A DNA stretch of 64,000 nt from Hyphomicrobium sp. MC1 (GCF_000253295.1 NC_015717.1:4092001-4156000); one strand, 5' to 3'; shown: positions 1 through 7,448, counted from the first letter of the stretch. The notes: a model not told the origin generated them from the sequence alone. Made by a program: numbers and translations.

Positions 1-2
1 AC

Positions 3-539
3 TCCGAAGCTGACGCATTCGTTCGCAGGGCCGATATCCCGGCCATCCGTGATTGGACAGAGGGGTTATGGGGCGCGTCGCCAAAGTGGACCCGACCGAA
101 CCCCACCTTGCTTGCTCTCCCGATTGTCGGACGCGTCGAGCAGCGCATGCCCGACAAGGTCACGCTGCGAGCCATCGTTTCGCGCGACGGCCATCGCTGT
201 CGGTTTTGTGGAATTCCAGTGATCCGAGCTGAAGTTCGCAACCATCTGCGAAAGCTCTTGCCCGAAGCCGTTCGCTGGGGCCGATCAAACACCTCGCAGC
301 ACGCAGCCTTTCAGGCGATGTGGCTCCAATACGACCATATCGTGCCGCACGCTCGAGGCGGCGATAACTCGATGGGCAACGTGATCGTTACCTGCGCCCC
401 GTGCAACTACGCCCGCATGGATTACACCCTAGACGAGGTGGGGCTCGAAAATCCGCTTAGCCGAGAGCCGCAGCGATCCGAATGGGACGGCCTGGAGCGC
501 GTGCTTTCCGTCCCTGCCGAGTCGCCTGCGATGGCCTAG
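3..539 (+). CDS. HNH endonuclease, 5' end cut by window edge
   Basis: The reading frame is open from the first bases of the window, so the N-terminus lies outside; an internal TTG at 108 is only an alternative start. The C-terminal half has a classic HNH arrangement: a Cys-x2-Cys knuckle (Cys codons at 198 and 207), a Tyr-Asp-His-Ile-Val-Pro segment (His codon at 336), an Asn after a Gly-Gly turn, and a second Cys-x2-Cys followed by Asn (393-407). HNH proteins of this size nick or cut DNA using one divalent metal ion; many belong to phages, restriction systems or mobile elements. Nothing visible tells which. It lies at the outer end of an accessory region containing a phage tail gene, which favours a mobile-element origin. 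Confidence 0.8.
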   Translation, partial: SEADAFVRRADIPAIRDWTEGLWGASPKWTRPNPTLLALPIVGRVEQRMPDKVTLRAIVSRDGHRCRFCGIPVIRAEVRNHLRKLLPEAVRWGRSNTSQHAAFQAMWLQYDHIVPHARGGDNSMGNVIVTCAPCNYARMDYTLDEVGLENPLSREPQRSEWDGLERVLSVPAESPAMA

Positions 540-619
540 GACGCCGACCTCTTTGCGGACTCCCGCGGTTCGAGCAGAAGTCCGCAACCCTCAATTACGT
601 TCATTCGGCGGTCGACCGA

Positions 620-889
620 TCAGTCGTATTGCCAATCGCGACGCGGAGGGGGCGGCGGTCCGCGATCGTCCCAACGGGCACGCCTGTGCCGCCACTCCCA
701 CCTTTCACGGTCCGCGTGCCACCAATGCCGCTCGAACCTGTCACGATAGCGAGGCGGGTCAAAGCGATGTGGGGAAGGCGGTCCGGCGTAGCCCGGGGGC
801 GGACGGTCCCAATCTGCGGAGGCCGATGATGCGCCGACACCGATTGCCGATGCGGCAAGTAGGGAAAGCAGAGCGATTTTGGAAGTCAT
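620..889 (-). CDS. Small secreted Arg/Pro/Trp-rich protein
   Basis: This 89-residue protein begins with a textbook signal peptide: Lys at position 4, a run of Leu/Ala/Ile/Gly to about residue 22, and an Ala-Ser-Ala cleavage site near residue 25. The mature part is strongly basic and aromatic, rich in Arg, Trp, Asp and Pro, with a Pro5 run near the C-terminus. GGAG lies nine bases before the ATG. I recognise the general class (short periplasmic RW-rich proteins common in Hyphomicrobiales) but no named family or function. It stands alone between the HNH gene and a conserved hypothetical gene. Antisense frames here lack any signal of this quality. Confidence 0.7.
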   Translation of the reverse strand: MTSKIALLSLLAASAIGVGASSASADWDRPPPGYAGPPSPHRFDPPRYRDRFERHWWHADRERWEWRHRRARWDDRGPPPPPRRDWQYD

Positions 890-1009
890 TTGAGGAAGCT
901 CCAGGACCGCGGATTATCCGCAGCGAAGCCACTTCATCACAGCGATGAAGAACCCGAACTGAATGCCGCTGTTAATCTCAGTTCAGCGCCGAAGCCTGAA
1001 TTTGCCATC

Positions 1010-1026
1010 AAAAAAAAAAAAAAAAA
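1010..1026. repeat. Homopolymer A17 tract
   Basis: There are seventeen consecutive A residues on the plus strand, conspicuous in a GC-rich sequence. On the minus strand it is a T17 run starting 24 bases after the stop codon of the upstream hypothetical gene, so it may act as the U-tract of a terminator, although no strong hairpin precedes it. Long mononucleotide runs are also prone to slippage in replication and in sequencing. Confidence 0.9.
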
Positions 1027-1049
1027 TACGGATCAACTGGTGCTGGCGC

Positions 1050-1826
1050 CTAGACCGTAGCATCCGCCGAACCTTCGTCGATTTCGACGACCGTCCAGTT
1101 GCACATGAAAGGTTGGCCGTCGTCGGTGATATCCGAAAACCGCGCACTCATTCGGTCGGGTGAGAGGCTCGCCGCAAGATCTTTCCCAACCCGATACGGC
1201 AAACTCGATCGTTGGATGGTCCATGCGCTTCCCTGCACGCGCCCAAGCGAGATTTCGCAATCAAGGAGTGCTCGAGCCTCTGCAGCCGTGGCATTGCCGA
1301 CCAAATCCGGCAGAGACGCATCGAAATCAAGAGGCTTCACGCGATCACGGACGTACATGAAAATCGCCCCAGCGCGGACAATGAATCCTTGGCGCCCTAT
1401 CCGATCGACCATTCTCAGGGCGTAGTGCGGGAGCAAGTCGCGTGAAGCTCGGTGCCAATGTTCGACGTATGGGACGTCGCGCCCAGTCTCGATAAGAATA
1501 TCGCCCAGAAATTCGAGATAGCCCACGTCGCTGTAGATGCTCGTGCACTGAAAATCTATGATCCTCTGCCACTCGAACGCGTCGCCGATATGAACGAAGC
1601 GGCCAGCGAAGCCCTCTTGCCGCGCGAGCCAATCGAAATGTTCAGGACCGAGGTCGTTCAAACACGAGACGCCCTCAAACGGCGGCGGGCCGATCGGCTG
1701 GCGAAGGTCAGCGAACAGCGTCGGGCCTTGCAGCCAGCCAACATACGTTGTCGTGTCTTGGCGCCCATCCGGCCAAGAGATAAGCGAGCGTTCCCACAAT
1801 CCAAAAGTATCGCTGATATCGACCAT
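1050..1826 (-). CDS. Conserved hypothetical protein, 258 aa
   Basis: The chosen ATG has GAGGG four bases upstream; a TTG six codons earlier is less likely. The protein is soluble with no signal peptide or membrane segment. The N-terminus reads as a beta-rich domain opening with a Trp-Glu-Arg-Ser-Leu segment, then a Thr-rich Tyr-Val-Gly-Trp-Leu-Gln stretch and Asp-Leu-Arg-Gln-Pro, a pattern I associate with uncharacterised lipocalin-like proteins of proteobacteria. A conserved-looking His-Trp-His sits near residue 130. I cannot assign a reaction. Its neighbours are a small secreted protein and a phage tape-measure gene, so context gives no functional hint; the T17 tract just downstream may terminate it. 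Confidence 0.6.
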   Translation of the reverse strand: MVDISDTFGLWERSLISWPDGRQDTTTYVGWLQGPTLFADLRQPIGPPPFEGVSCLNDLGPEHFDWLARQEGFAGRFVHIGDAFEWQRIIDFQCTSIYSDVGYLEFLGDILIETGRDVPYVEHWHRASRDLLPHYALRMVDRIGRQGFIVRAGAIFMYVRDRVKPLDFDASLPDLVGNATAAEARALLDCEISLGRVQGSAWTIQRSSLPYRVGKDLAASLSPDRMSARFSDITDDGQPFMCNWTVVEIDEGSADATV

Positions 1827-1962
1827 TGCGCCCTCCGAGCCCAATAGTGACGGCGAAACAGCATAACGAAAAGCAGTTGCGTACTGATGCCAGTCATAGA
1901 CTAGATTTATGGGTCGCAGAGAAAATCAGGCCGCTTGATTTCGACGACGAGACGTTGCCCGA

Positions 1963-4044
1963 TTACCGACGGAGATAGTTTTTGTCGTTACGGTTGCGCT
2001 TCGCGACCTCGTTAGCGCTTTGGTCGACGAGCCCCGGCGCCGACTTCGCGAAGACTTCGGCAGCGGCCTGATACATCTTCGCAACCGTTGCGTCGGTCGC
2101 GTCGCCCGTGATCGTAATATATATGTTTTGCTGCGAGCCCCCGCCCGCGCCTATCGCCTTCACCCCGAGATCGCCGTTTGCCGTGCGCGTGAGCGGAATA
2201 ATGGCTTCGTCGCCCGCTTCACCGGCAACGCCGAGGCCGCCGTTAAACGCAAAGCCCGTCGGCTTGCTCACGACACCGCCCGATGCGAACGCCGTAACGG
2301 TCGGCGCCCATGAGCCGAGCCCGACGTTACCGCTTCCTATGCCGAGTAGCCCGCCAATATCAAAGCCACTTCCAAGCCCACCGCCATTGAGAAACCCACT
2401 CAGCGAATTTCCGATTGACTTGCCAAGCGGGTCGAGAACGGCGGCTTTCTCAATCACCTCTAAAATGCTGATGCCCATTTGCTTAAGCGTGTCGGTGAAG
2501 CTCTGACCGCCCTTAACCGCTGACGCAAAGCCATCGGTTATGGTGCTCGCGAAATCCTCGGCGAACTGAGTGTTGCGAGCCTGAATCTCTTGCGTCGTCT
2601 TCAGCTTTTCCGCGAGCGCGTCTTGTAGGCGAATTTCATCCTCGAGGGCTTGCGCCTTCTTCGGATCATATTTGCGCATGTCGTCGGTGATGCGCTGGCG
2701 GATAGTCATTTCCGTCGTAAGCGATTGCACAAGTCCCGTGTTGCCGTCGATCTGGGCTTGGGTAATCGCAACGCGGTCTTTCTCAATGTCGAGCTGCTTT
2801 GCAAGCTCTTGTGTCGTCTTCTCGCGGCGCCGAGCTTCTTTCTCGTCATCGCCGGAACCGAACGTTAGGCTCCGCTTTGCAGCGTTTGAATCAAAGCTCG
2901 GAACGGCGCTCGCTTTTGTTACGGTCGCTTCCCATCCGACCTGAGACTCTGCTTGCGCGCGGATCTGCCTTTGCTGTTCGGGCGTCATGCCAAACGTGCC
3001 ATTGGCGACCGCTTTCGCTTGGTCAATCCAGGCGCCGAGCCCCACTTTTGTAACAACCCAAACGCTTTGGAGAGCCTTCGCCCAAGTAAATCCAGTGTCA
3101 GCGGCTTCTTTCTGCTTTTGTGCCGCTATTGCAGTCTCAGCGGCCATTATTCTGATTTCGCGGGCGGCGTCGGCGGCGAAGTCTGAGAAACCCTTAAGCC
3201 GGTCCGAAAACCAATCGATTATTTCGCGGCCGGCGTCAGACCCGAGCAGTTTCGTCCACTCATTAATGGCTTCAGCGAGGGCGCGATTACTGCCAGTTGC
3301 TTCGGCACTCTCGCCGATCAAGATTTGAAAGGCGCTCGAGAACTGCGACGACGCTTGAGTCACCGTCTGAGGCAGCTTTTCAAATTGAGAATCGATCGTC
3401 TTCGTATCGTTCAAAAGGCCGTTTACGGCGAGCTGCGCAGTTAGCGCTCCGTCATTCGCAAGCTTCCGAAGCTCGCCTTGCGTCTTGCCCGTTTCGCGAG
3501 CAAGCGCGCGAATGATCTCTGTCGCCTGCTCGTTGACCGAATTGAACTCCTGCCCCCGGAAGACGCCAGAGTTGAGCGATTGCGAGAACTGAATGAGTGC
3601 TTCGCGCCCGCTCTCGGTCGCGTTACCCGAAATAACGAGCGTCTTGTAAAGCGTCTCGGCAAGGCGGATCTGATCGGACGTCGAATAGCCGAGATTACTA
3701 AGCGCCGCAGCGTTGCGCGAATAGATATCGGCGAGTTGGCCAACCGGGGCGTGCGATCGGCTTGCGGCAACCGTCATGGCGTCGAGAATGTCGCTCGCGT
3801 TCGTTCCCTCTTGCGCGAACAGCTGAAGCCGACTCTTGAGGTTCGAGAAGTTGTCACCAGCCTGAATGAATTCCCGAGCCGTGAGCGCGGTTCCGAGCCC
3901 GGCCACGACGCCCTCAAGGCTTAAAATACTACGGGCCGTTATTTGTGCGCTCGCTGACATTGACCGCGCTGCGGCGGCAAATTTTGCTGCTCCAGCTTGC
4001 GCGCCGCTACTGTCAATTATCGCCCTGATTACCGAGTCGGCCAT
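1963..4044 (-). CDS. Phage tail tape-measure protein
   Basis: This 693-residue protein sets tail length in siphophage-type virions. The N-terminal 300 residues match the tape-measure domain type: an Ala/Ser-rich helix, an Ala-Gly-Asp-Asn-Phe segment, and a long helical stretch with Phe-Arg-Gly-Gln-Glu-Phe-Asn-Ser-Val-Asn. A coiled-coil, Lys/Glu/Gln-rich middle follows. The C-terminal third is Gly-rich with the characteristic Gly-Glu-Ala-Gly-Asp-Glu-Ala-Ile-Ile-Pro-Leu motif. The frame stays open 258 bases further upstream, but that stretch overlaps an opposite-strand secreted-protein gene; the ATG at 4044 has an AGAGAG element and begins the homologous region. No other tail, head or lysis gene is visible, so it is an orphan or prophage remnant. 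It is short for a tape measure but shows no internal stop. Confidence 0.85.
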   Translation of the reverse strand: MADSVIRAIIDSSGAQAGAAKFAAAARSMSASAQITARSILSLEGVVAGLGTALTAREFIQAGDNFSNLKSRLQLFAQEGTNASDILDAMTVAASRSHAPVGQLADIYSRNAAALSNLGYSTSDQIRLAETLYKTLVISGNATESGREALIQFSQSLNSGVFRGQEFNSVNEQATEIIRALARETGKTQGELRKLANDGALTAQLAVNGLLNDTKTIDSQFEKLPQTVTQASSQFSSAFQILIGESAEATGSNRALAEAINEWTKLLGSDAGREIIDWFSDRLKGFSDFAADAAREIRIMAAETAIAAQKQKEAADTGFTWAKALQSVWVVTKVGLGAWIDQAKAVANGTFGMTPEQQRQIRAQAESQVGWEATVTKASAVPSFDSNAAKRSLTFGSGDDEKEARRREKTTQELAKQLDIEKDRVAITQAQIDGNTGLVQSLTTEMTIRQRITDDMRKYDPKKAQALEDEIRLQDALAEKLKTTQEIQARNTQFAEDFASTITDGFASAVKGGQSFTDTLKQMGISILEVIEKAAVLDPLGKSIGNSLSGFLNGGGLGSGFDIGGLLGIGSGNVGLGSWAPTVTAFASGGVVSKPTGFAFNGGLGVAGEAGDEAIIPLTRTANGDLGVKAIGAGGGSQQNIYITITGDATDATVAKMYQAAAEVFAKSAPGLVDQSANEVAKRNRNDKNYLRR

Positions 4045-4210
4045 CGTTTTCAACTCTCTGAGCTGCCGTTCCGCTCCAGAGTGTCCGCGGCGCACTGACC
4101 CTGCAAATTGATCACCGGCAAAGGAAAACCGATTCAAGCTCTCGACATCCCTTAGCTCGTAAGCGAGTATTTTTGGGGACGGCGAAGCGACGGGCGTTTG
4201 GGATGGGCGG

Positions 4211-4546
4211 ATGCGCCGAATATTTGGACTAGTTATCAGCTCGCTCATCGTTACGCAGGCACTCGCGGATAGTGTGACGCCTTCGGAGCAAGCTCGCAGC
4301 ACAATAACTAAGAAGGAAGTGCTGACCGACGCAGCAATTATCGCCGCGCTAATCGCCGCTTCTATCGCCGCCTACAGATCGGGCGGTCCGGGTCCGTGTG
4401 CCTGTCCCGAAGACAGAGACCGAGCCGGCCACCGATGCGGGAAACGCAGCGCGCACAGTCGCGCGGGCGGCTGGACGGTTTATTGTTACGCAAGCGACAT
4501 TTCGAAGGAAATGATAGATGCCTATCGTAAATCGCATGGGGGATAA
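4211..4546 (+). CDS. Small secreted Cys-containing protein
   Basis: This 111-residue protein has an N-terminal signal peptide (Arg2, Arg3, then Ile/Phe/Leu/Val to an Ala-Leu-Ala site near residue 19). A second hydrophobic segment of Ala/Ile spans about residues 40-54. It ends in a compact Cys-rich module: Cys-Ala-Cys-Pro, a Gly-x-Arg-Cys-Gly turn, Arg-Ser-Ala, a Gly-Gly turn, then Cys-Tyr followed by Ser-Asp. I recognise this C-terminal module as recurrent in short, uncharacterised proteins of Hyphomicrobiales. GGGATGGGCGG lies directly upstream. A 40-residue membrane protein gene starts three bases after its stop, so the two are probably cotranscribed. Function unknown. Confidence 0.65.
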   Translation: MRRIFGLVISSLIVTQALADSVTPSEQARSTITKKEVLTDAAIIAALIAASIAAYRSGGPGPCACPEDRDRAGHRCGKRSAHSRAGGWTVYCYASDISKEMIDAYRKSHGG

Positions 4547-4549
4547 GCA

Positions 4550-4672
4550 ATGCCGTCAGGATATGAGCAATCGCCTGACTACGGCGGCCGACCACCGATT
4601 GATCCAAAGCGGACATGGATAGCGCTCGCCGCAGTGGCTCTCGGCTTGGCGTTGGCTTGGCTTCTCCATTAA
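4550..4672 (+). CDS. Small membrane protein, 40 aa
   Basis: The ORF starts three bases after the TAA of the preceding gene. It encodes 40 residues: a polar Tyr/Gln/Pro/Gly/Asp N-terminus of about 20 residues, then Lys-Arg and a single hydrophobic helix of Ala/Leu/Val (residues 23-39). This is the topology of a single-pass inner-membrane microprotein with its N-terminus in the cytoplasm or a reverse signal anchor. Tight coupling to the Cys-module protein suggests they act together, for example as an exported protein with a membrane partner, but that is inference. It is too short for most gene callers. Confidence 0.5.
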   Translation: MPSGYEQSPDYGGRPPIDPKRTWIALAAVALGLALAWLLH

Positions 4673-4771
4673 CACGGAGCGGCACCAATCCACACGCAAA
4701 GATTGTTTCCTTATTGAGTTTATCGCAATGGCTGTATAACCTCGGCGCAATCAGCAGTAGCGGGCGCCAGG

Positions 4772-5320
4772 ATGACAGCGCATCAATCCAAGTATGTTGT
4801 GGCAATGTATGATCCCGCGAGCCCCTACGCATTGGGCATCGCCGGACTAATCTCAAAGGATAGCGGGCAGCTTGTTATTGCGTCCACAAGCGACCGTTTA
4901 TCAATTGACAAAAGCCTCTACCGCGGATGCGCGAACGTCTGCTGTCTTAAAGCGCCGGGAAATACTCCTCAGACGCAAAGGGAATATTTCAAAAAAATAG
5001 GAAAAAGGTTCGGCAGCATTGATGCGCTTATAATTGAAGCGGCACCCTCTCATTCCGCGGCGATTGGAATAGACGAGACCATTCGGACCGCTTTAAGAAA
5101 AATATTCGACGCACTGACGGCCATGCTTCCGTTTGCGGCCAGCAAAATCCAAATGATCGTAATAGGTCCTGAATACCTTTTTCCTATCGCACACGCCGTA
5201 CTGAAAATTTGGCTGCAAATCGAGGGAGCTAGGACCGGGGTGAGCTCGGGCTTCTCCAACTCACAATGGCCTTCTCCTCAAAGAGTGCCGACGAGCCCGA
5301 CAACATCGCAACGACATTGA
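4772..5320 (+). CDS. Degenerate short-chain dehydrogenase-like protein
   Basis: I do not recognise a confident family. Residues 8-40 read like the first beta-alpha-beta unit of a Rossmann fold but lack the Gly-x3-Gly-x-Gly cofactor loop. Residues 70-95 (Phe-x2-Ile-x3-Phe-Gly-x-Ile-Asp-x-Leu-Ile) resemble the helix-strand before the NNAG segment of short-chain dehydrogenases, and the expected Tyr-x3-Lys is absent. The last 30 residues are low-complexity Ser/Pro/Thr, as if the original C-terminus had been replaced by read-through. Codon use is less GC-biased than in the flanking core genes. It is probably a non-catalytic relative or a decaying gene in the accessory region. Confidence 0.35.
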   Translation: MTAHQSKYVVAMYDPASPYALGIAGLISKDSGQLVIASTSDRLSIDKSLYRGCANVCCLKAPGNTPQTQREYFKKIGKRFGSIDALIIEAAPSHSAAIGIDETIRTALRKIFDALTAMLPFAASKIQMIVIGPEYLFPIAHAVLKIWLQIEGARTGVSSGFSNSQWPSPQRVPTSPTTSQRH

Positions 5321-5433
5321 TCCAAATCAACGACGCCGAACGAGTCGGTCGCAAAATTGCTCCCGCTCAGAGTTGCGGTTGCGGTGAGATGTCCAAGGGC
5401 CGACATCCTCAGCGCGATCTTCAGTTAATCACT

Positions 5434-5643
5434 TTATGAACGGCGAGGGGAAAGCCCGTGGACGCGCGTCGGCTCATCAAGCGCGCCGAGCAGCTTCAAC
5501 GTGCAGTCAATTCTTCTTTTATGGGCGATAAGTTTTCTGGCGATGGCCAACCGCAACTCGACGTCTAAGAATGCGTGCTCATGGCTAGAGAAAGCGACCA
5601 ACTCCTCGCATATCTCTAGCAGTCTCAAAGGATTACTGGGCAA
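5434..5643 (-). CDS. Small helical hypothetical protein, TTG start
   Basis: This 69-residue frame has a strong GGGAGG seven bases before a TTG start codon, the main reason to accept it. The product is charged and amphipathic, with Leu/Ile/Glu/Arg/Lys spacing expected of two or three helices, and no signal or membrane segment. No family recognised. Overlapping plus-strand frames are interrupted by stops. It lies immediately left of the two XRE/helical-protein modules and may belong to the same accessory group. Confidence 0.45.
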   Translation of the reverse strand: MPSNPLRLLEICEELVAFSSHEHAFLDVELRLAIARKLIAHKRRIDCTLKLLGALDEPTRVHGLSPRRS

Positions 5644-5787
5644 ATGCTATCCTCCCACAAAGGCGTCGCGAGCATTCTCTCACGGGTGCGGACAGCGGGG
5701 ATAAGTTTTTCGCGATTGTCCGGAGTGGGAACGGTTGCCGATATACCGCGTAGCCCTTCTGGAGTTATATCTAATGAGCCCGTGCCG

Positions 5788-5982
5788 ATGGATGACCGAC
5801 GCCGCGACGAGCGCGAGAAGGCCAATCAACCCCTCTTCGACGCATTCGATGCGCTGCTGGAAAGTTTAGCAAATGCGCAAGAGCGCAGTGACGTCGAGAT
5901 GTACGAACGGAAGAAAGCGCTATTGAAATCGTTAGCGCACATCATCGACGACCGCGCGCGACGAACCGTCAAGGACCTCTAG
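5788..5982 (+). CDS. Small helical protein of XRE module 1
   Basis: This is a 64-residue charged, helix-forming protein; the frame is open upstream, but the ATG at 5788 begins the charged segment that resembles the gene of module 2. It shares with that neighbour the layout Glu-Lys near the start, a Leu-Asp/Leu-Glu hydrophobic ladder and an Ala-Arg-Arg near the end. Its last 51 bases overlap the last 51 bases of the convergent XRE regulator gene, so the two mRNAs are complementary at their 3' ends. Function unknown; possibilities are a regulator's partner, an antitoxin or toxin, or an anti-repressor. Weak ribosome site. Confidence 0.4.
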   Translation: MDDRRRDEREKANQPLFDAFDALLESLANAQERSDVEMYERKKALLKSLAHIIDDRARRTVKDL

Positions 5983-6186
5983 GATATCGGCCATACTGAT
6001 ATCGAGCTTTTTCGCAATTCGAAATAGCTCGGCCGCGCGAAATCTTCGGGCGCCGGCCTCTGCGTCTACGTAATCCTCCACCGACAGCATCGCCGATTGC
6101 GCGAGTTCGGATAGCGAAAGATTTCGAACGCCACGAATAGATTTGAGGCGGCTGCCCACTAATCGATCAACATGCGTCGTGTTCAT
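5932..6186 (-). CDS. XRE-family HTH regulator of module 1
   Basis: This 84-residue protein is almost entirely one Cro/C1-type helix-turn-helix domain: an Arg-Leu-Lys-Ser-Ile-Arg helix, Leu-Ser-Glu-Leu-Ala-Gln for helix 2, Val-Glu-Asp-Tyr for the recognition helix, then Glu-Ala-Gly-x-Arg-Arg-Phe-x-Ala-x-Glu-Leu, and a final helix Met-Ala-Asp-Ile-Leu. The ATG preceded by GGGGG is preferred over upstream starts. It is clearly paralogous to the regulator at 6611-6850. It is expected to bind an operator as a dimer and probably controls its own module. Its 3' end overlaps the convergent small gene by 51 bases. Confidence 0.75.
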   Translation of the reverse strand: MNTTHVDRLVGSRLKSIRGVRNLSLSELAQSAMLSVEDYVDAEAGARRFRAAELFRIAKKLDISMADILEVLDGSSRAVVDDVR

Positions 6187-6410
6187 ATCGCCCCCGTCGC
6201 CCATAATTTCGCTAAGACAACAATACTCCTGAGGCAAATTTTGGTTGCACCAATGCTGAAATAAAATCGCAGATGGTCTAGCCGCCATTGGCCATGTGGA
6301 CTATGCTTAACGGTGAGTGGAGTGAGTTTTTCACGAAATCAGATTTCAAGGACCGGAATAGGTCGGTTGATTTCATTGTCTGGCGCCGATGCGGGGAGTT
6401 GAGTGGCGTT

Positions 6411-6614
6411 ATGGGGCAGCAGATAATTGCGAAAGAAAAACGGGATGAGATTTTAAACTCGCTCCTGTCGGTTCTCGATACACTGATGAAAGCTTTGGAC
6501 GTCTCGTTGGAGCAGCATGACTCGGCCGGACGAGATTGTCTTACTGACCTAATATCACAAACGGCCAAGACGATTGATGCTGTGTCGGCGCGACGCAAAT
6601 CCTTAGCGCACTAG
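6411..6614 (+). CDS. Small helical protein of XRE module 2
   Basis: This 67-residue product starts at an ATG with GAGTGG nine bases upstream; an open extension to 6288 exists but would overlap the promoter region of the divergent XRE gene. The sequence is an all-helical Leu/Ile/Asp/Lys heptad-like pattern ending Ala-Arg-Arg-Lys. It shows weak but collinear similarity to the small protein of module 1. Its TAG and the stop of the convergent XRE gene share the four-base palindrome CTAG. No known family. The same possibilities apply as for module 1. Confidence 0.4.
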   Translation: MGQQIIAKEKRDEILNSLLSVLDTLMKALDVSLEQHDSAGRDCLTDLISQTAKTIDAVSARRKSLAH

Positions 6615-6850
6615 CGTTCTAGCGCCGAAACGATATCGACAAGCCCGATTCCGAGTGCCTGCGAAATTGCGAACAGTTCAACGGCATTGAATCGGCGCTC
6701 ACCGGCTTCGCTTCGCGCATAGTCCGTCAAAGACAATTCAGTAGCCTTCGCAAGGTCTTCCTGCGATTTGCCGCTCGAGGTTCGTATTGCGCGAATGCGA
6801 TTTCCAATGGCCTGATCGATTTGTTTATTTGTTTTGCGTTGATCGATCAT
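6611..6850 (-). CDS. XRE-family HTH regulator of module 2
   Basis: This 79-residue single-domain Cro/C1 helix-turn-helix protein has Arg-Ile-Arg-Ala-Ile-Arg in helix 1, Ser-Gln-Glu-Asp-Leu-Ala in helix 2, Leu-Thr-Asp-Tyr-Ala-Arg-Ser-Glu-Ala-Gly-Glu-Arg-Arg-Phe after the recognition helix, and Gly-Leu-Val-Asp-Ile in the last helix. It can be aligned end to end with the 84-residue regulator of module 1, about half the core positions being identical or similar, so the two arose by duplication. It is probably a dimeric repressor. It converges on the small helical gene with a four-base overlap at the stop codons. Confidence 0.8.
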   Translation of the reverse strand: MIDQRKTNKQIDQAIGNRIRAIRTSSGKSQEDLAKATELSLTDYARSEAGERRFNAVELFAISQALGIGLVDIVSALER

Positions 6851-7169
6851 TTTTCACACTTCAGGCGACAGAGCAAAATGACGCCAAAGATTATGCTGTG
6901 GCGTCGCGAACTAGCTATAGGACGATCGTCAGCTTACGTGGCATGTTTGCCCAGCCGCCGCAGGCAAACCAATGTTTGTCGTGAATGAAAGATTATTAGA
7001 GGGAAATTTAATGTCCGATCCAGGGCGTAATTGAAGCACTCAAGTCACAATCTTATTTTGAACAAGCATTATTGTCGCTTTAGTCTGATCCGCGTCGCAT
7101 TACCAGTTAGAACCACATTCGCTTACGGCCCGCTATTTGATGCTTTTATAGTCCGGTTGCTGTCGTCTA
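6851..7169. other. Intergenic region with probable gene debris
   Basis: No intact gene is supported. A well-placed GAGGGA followed by ATG at 7011 opens a frame that stops after seven codons, and an adjacent frame then continues for about 18 codons to a TAG near 7083, consistent with a frameshifted gene remnant. The base composition is lower in GC than the flanks. It must also contain the promoter of the module 2 XRE gene at its left end; no convincing operator palindrome was seen. Confidence 0.4.
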
Positions 7170-7448
7170 CTAAGGTGCGCCAGCCTTAAACCACACAAAC
7201 TGATTGGCGCGCTGCCTCGCATATCGCGTCAAGTGTTCCCGGCTCCGTTCGCCGTAATGCGATAAGTCCACCAACGCTTGCGCCACCTCCTCGTCGAGGC
7301 CGTCAAAGTCGAAAGACGGGTTCATCGAGACGGTTTCCTCGACGATGTGCTTCCGAATTTCGAGCAACATAGTCGTCGTCGCTTCGTCGTGATGAGCGCT
7401 TTCGATTTGCTTGCCTGCCGCTGACATTGGGGCGTCCTTCGTTGACAT
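7170..7448 (-). CDS. Hypothetical protein, 92 aa
   Basis: This small acidic-to-neutral soluble protein has no signal peptide or membrane segment and no recognised domain. The middle (residues 35-65) is Asp/Glu/Phe-rich, and the C-terminal third is a basic helix ending Phe-Val-Trp-Phe. The start is divergent from the next gene with only 28 bases between the two ATGs, so they share a compact promoter region. The Shine-Dalgarno is weak. It is kept as a gene because the frame has coherent codon use and no better frame overlaps it. Confidence 0.5.
   Translation of the reverse strand: MSTKDAPMSAAGKQIESAHHDEATTTMLLEIRKHIVEETVSMNPSFDFDGLDEEVAQALVDLSHYGERSREHLTRYARQRANQFVWFKAGAP

Noticed and set aside
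4045..4302. 86-residue N-terminal extension of the tape-measure protein
   Set aside because: It overlaps a signal-peptide protein on the other strand, lacks tape-measure similarity, and a start with a ribosome site exists at 4044.
5458..5634. Apparent third small helical gene from a GTG with GAGGGGAAA
   Set aside because: It hits a TAA after 36 codons and a second stop soon after; similarity to the neighbouring module proteins is not convincing.
5501..5704. Plus-strand frame of 67 codons
   Set aside because: The opposite frame at 5434-5643 has a better ribosome site and composition; this one is Ser/Cys-rich and unlikely.
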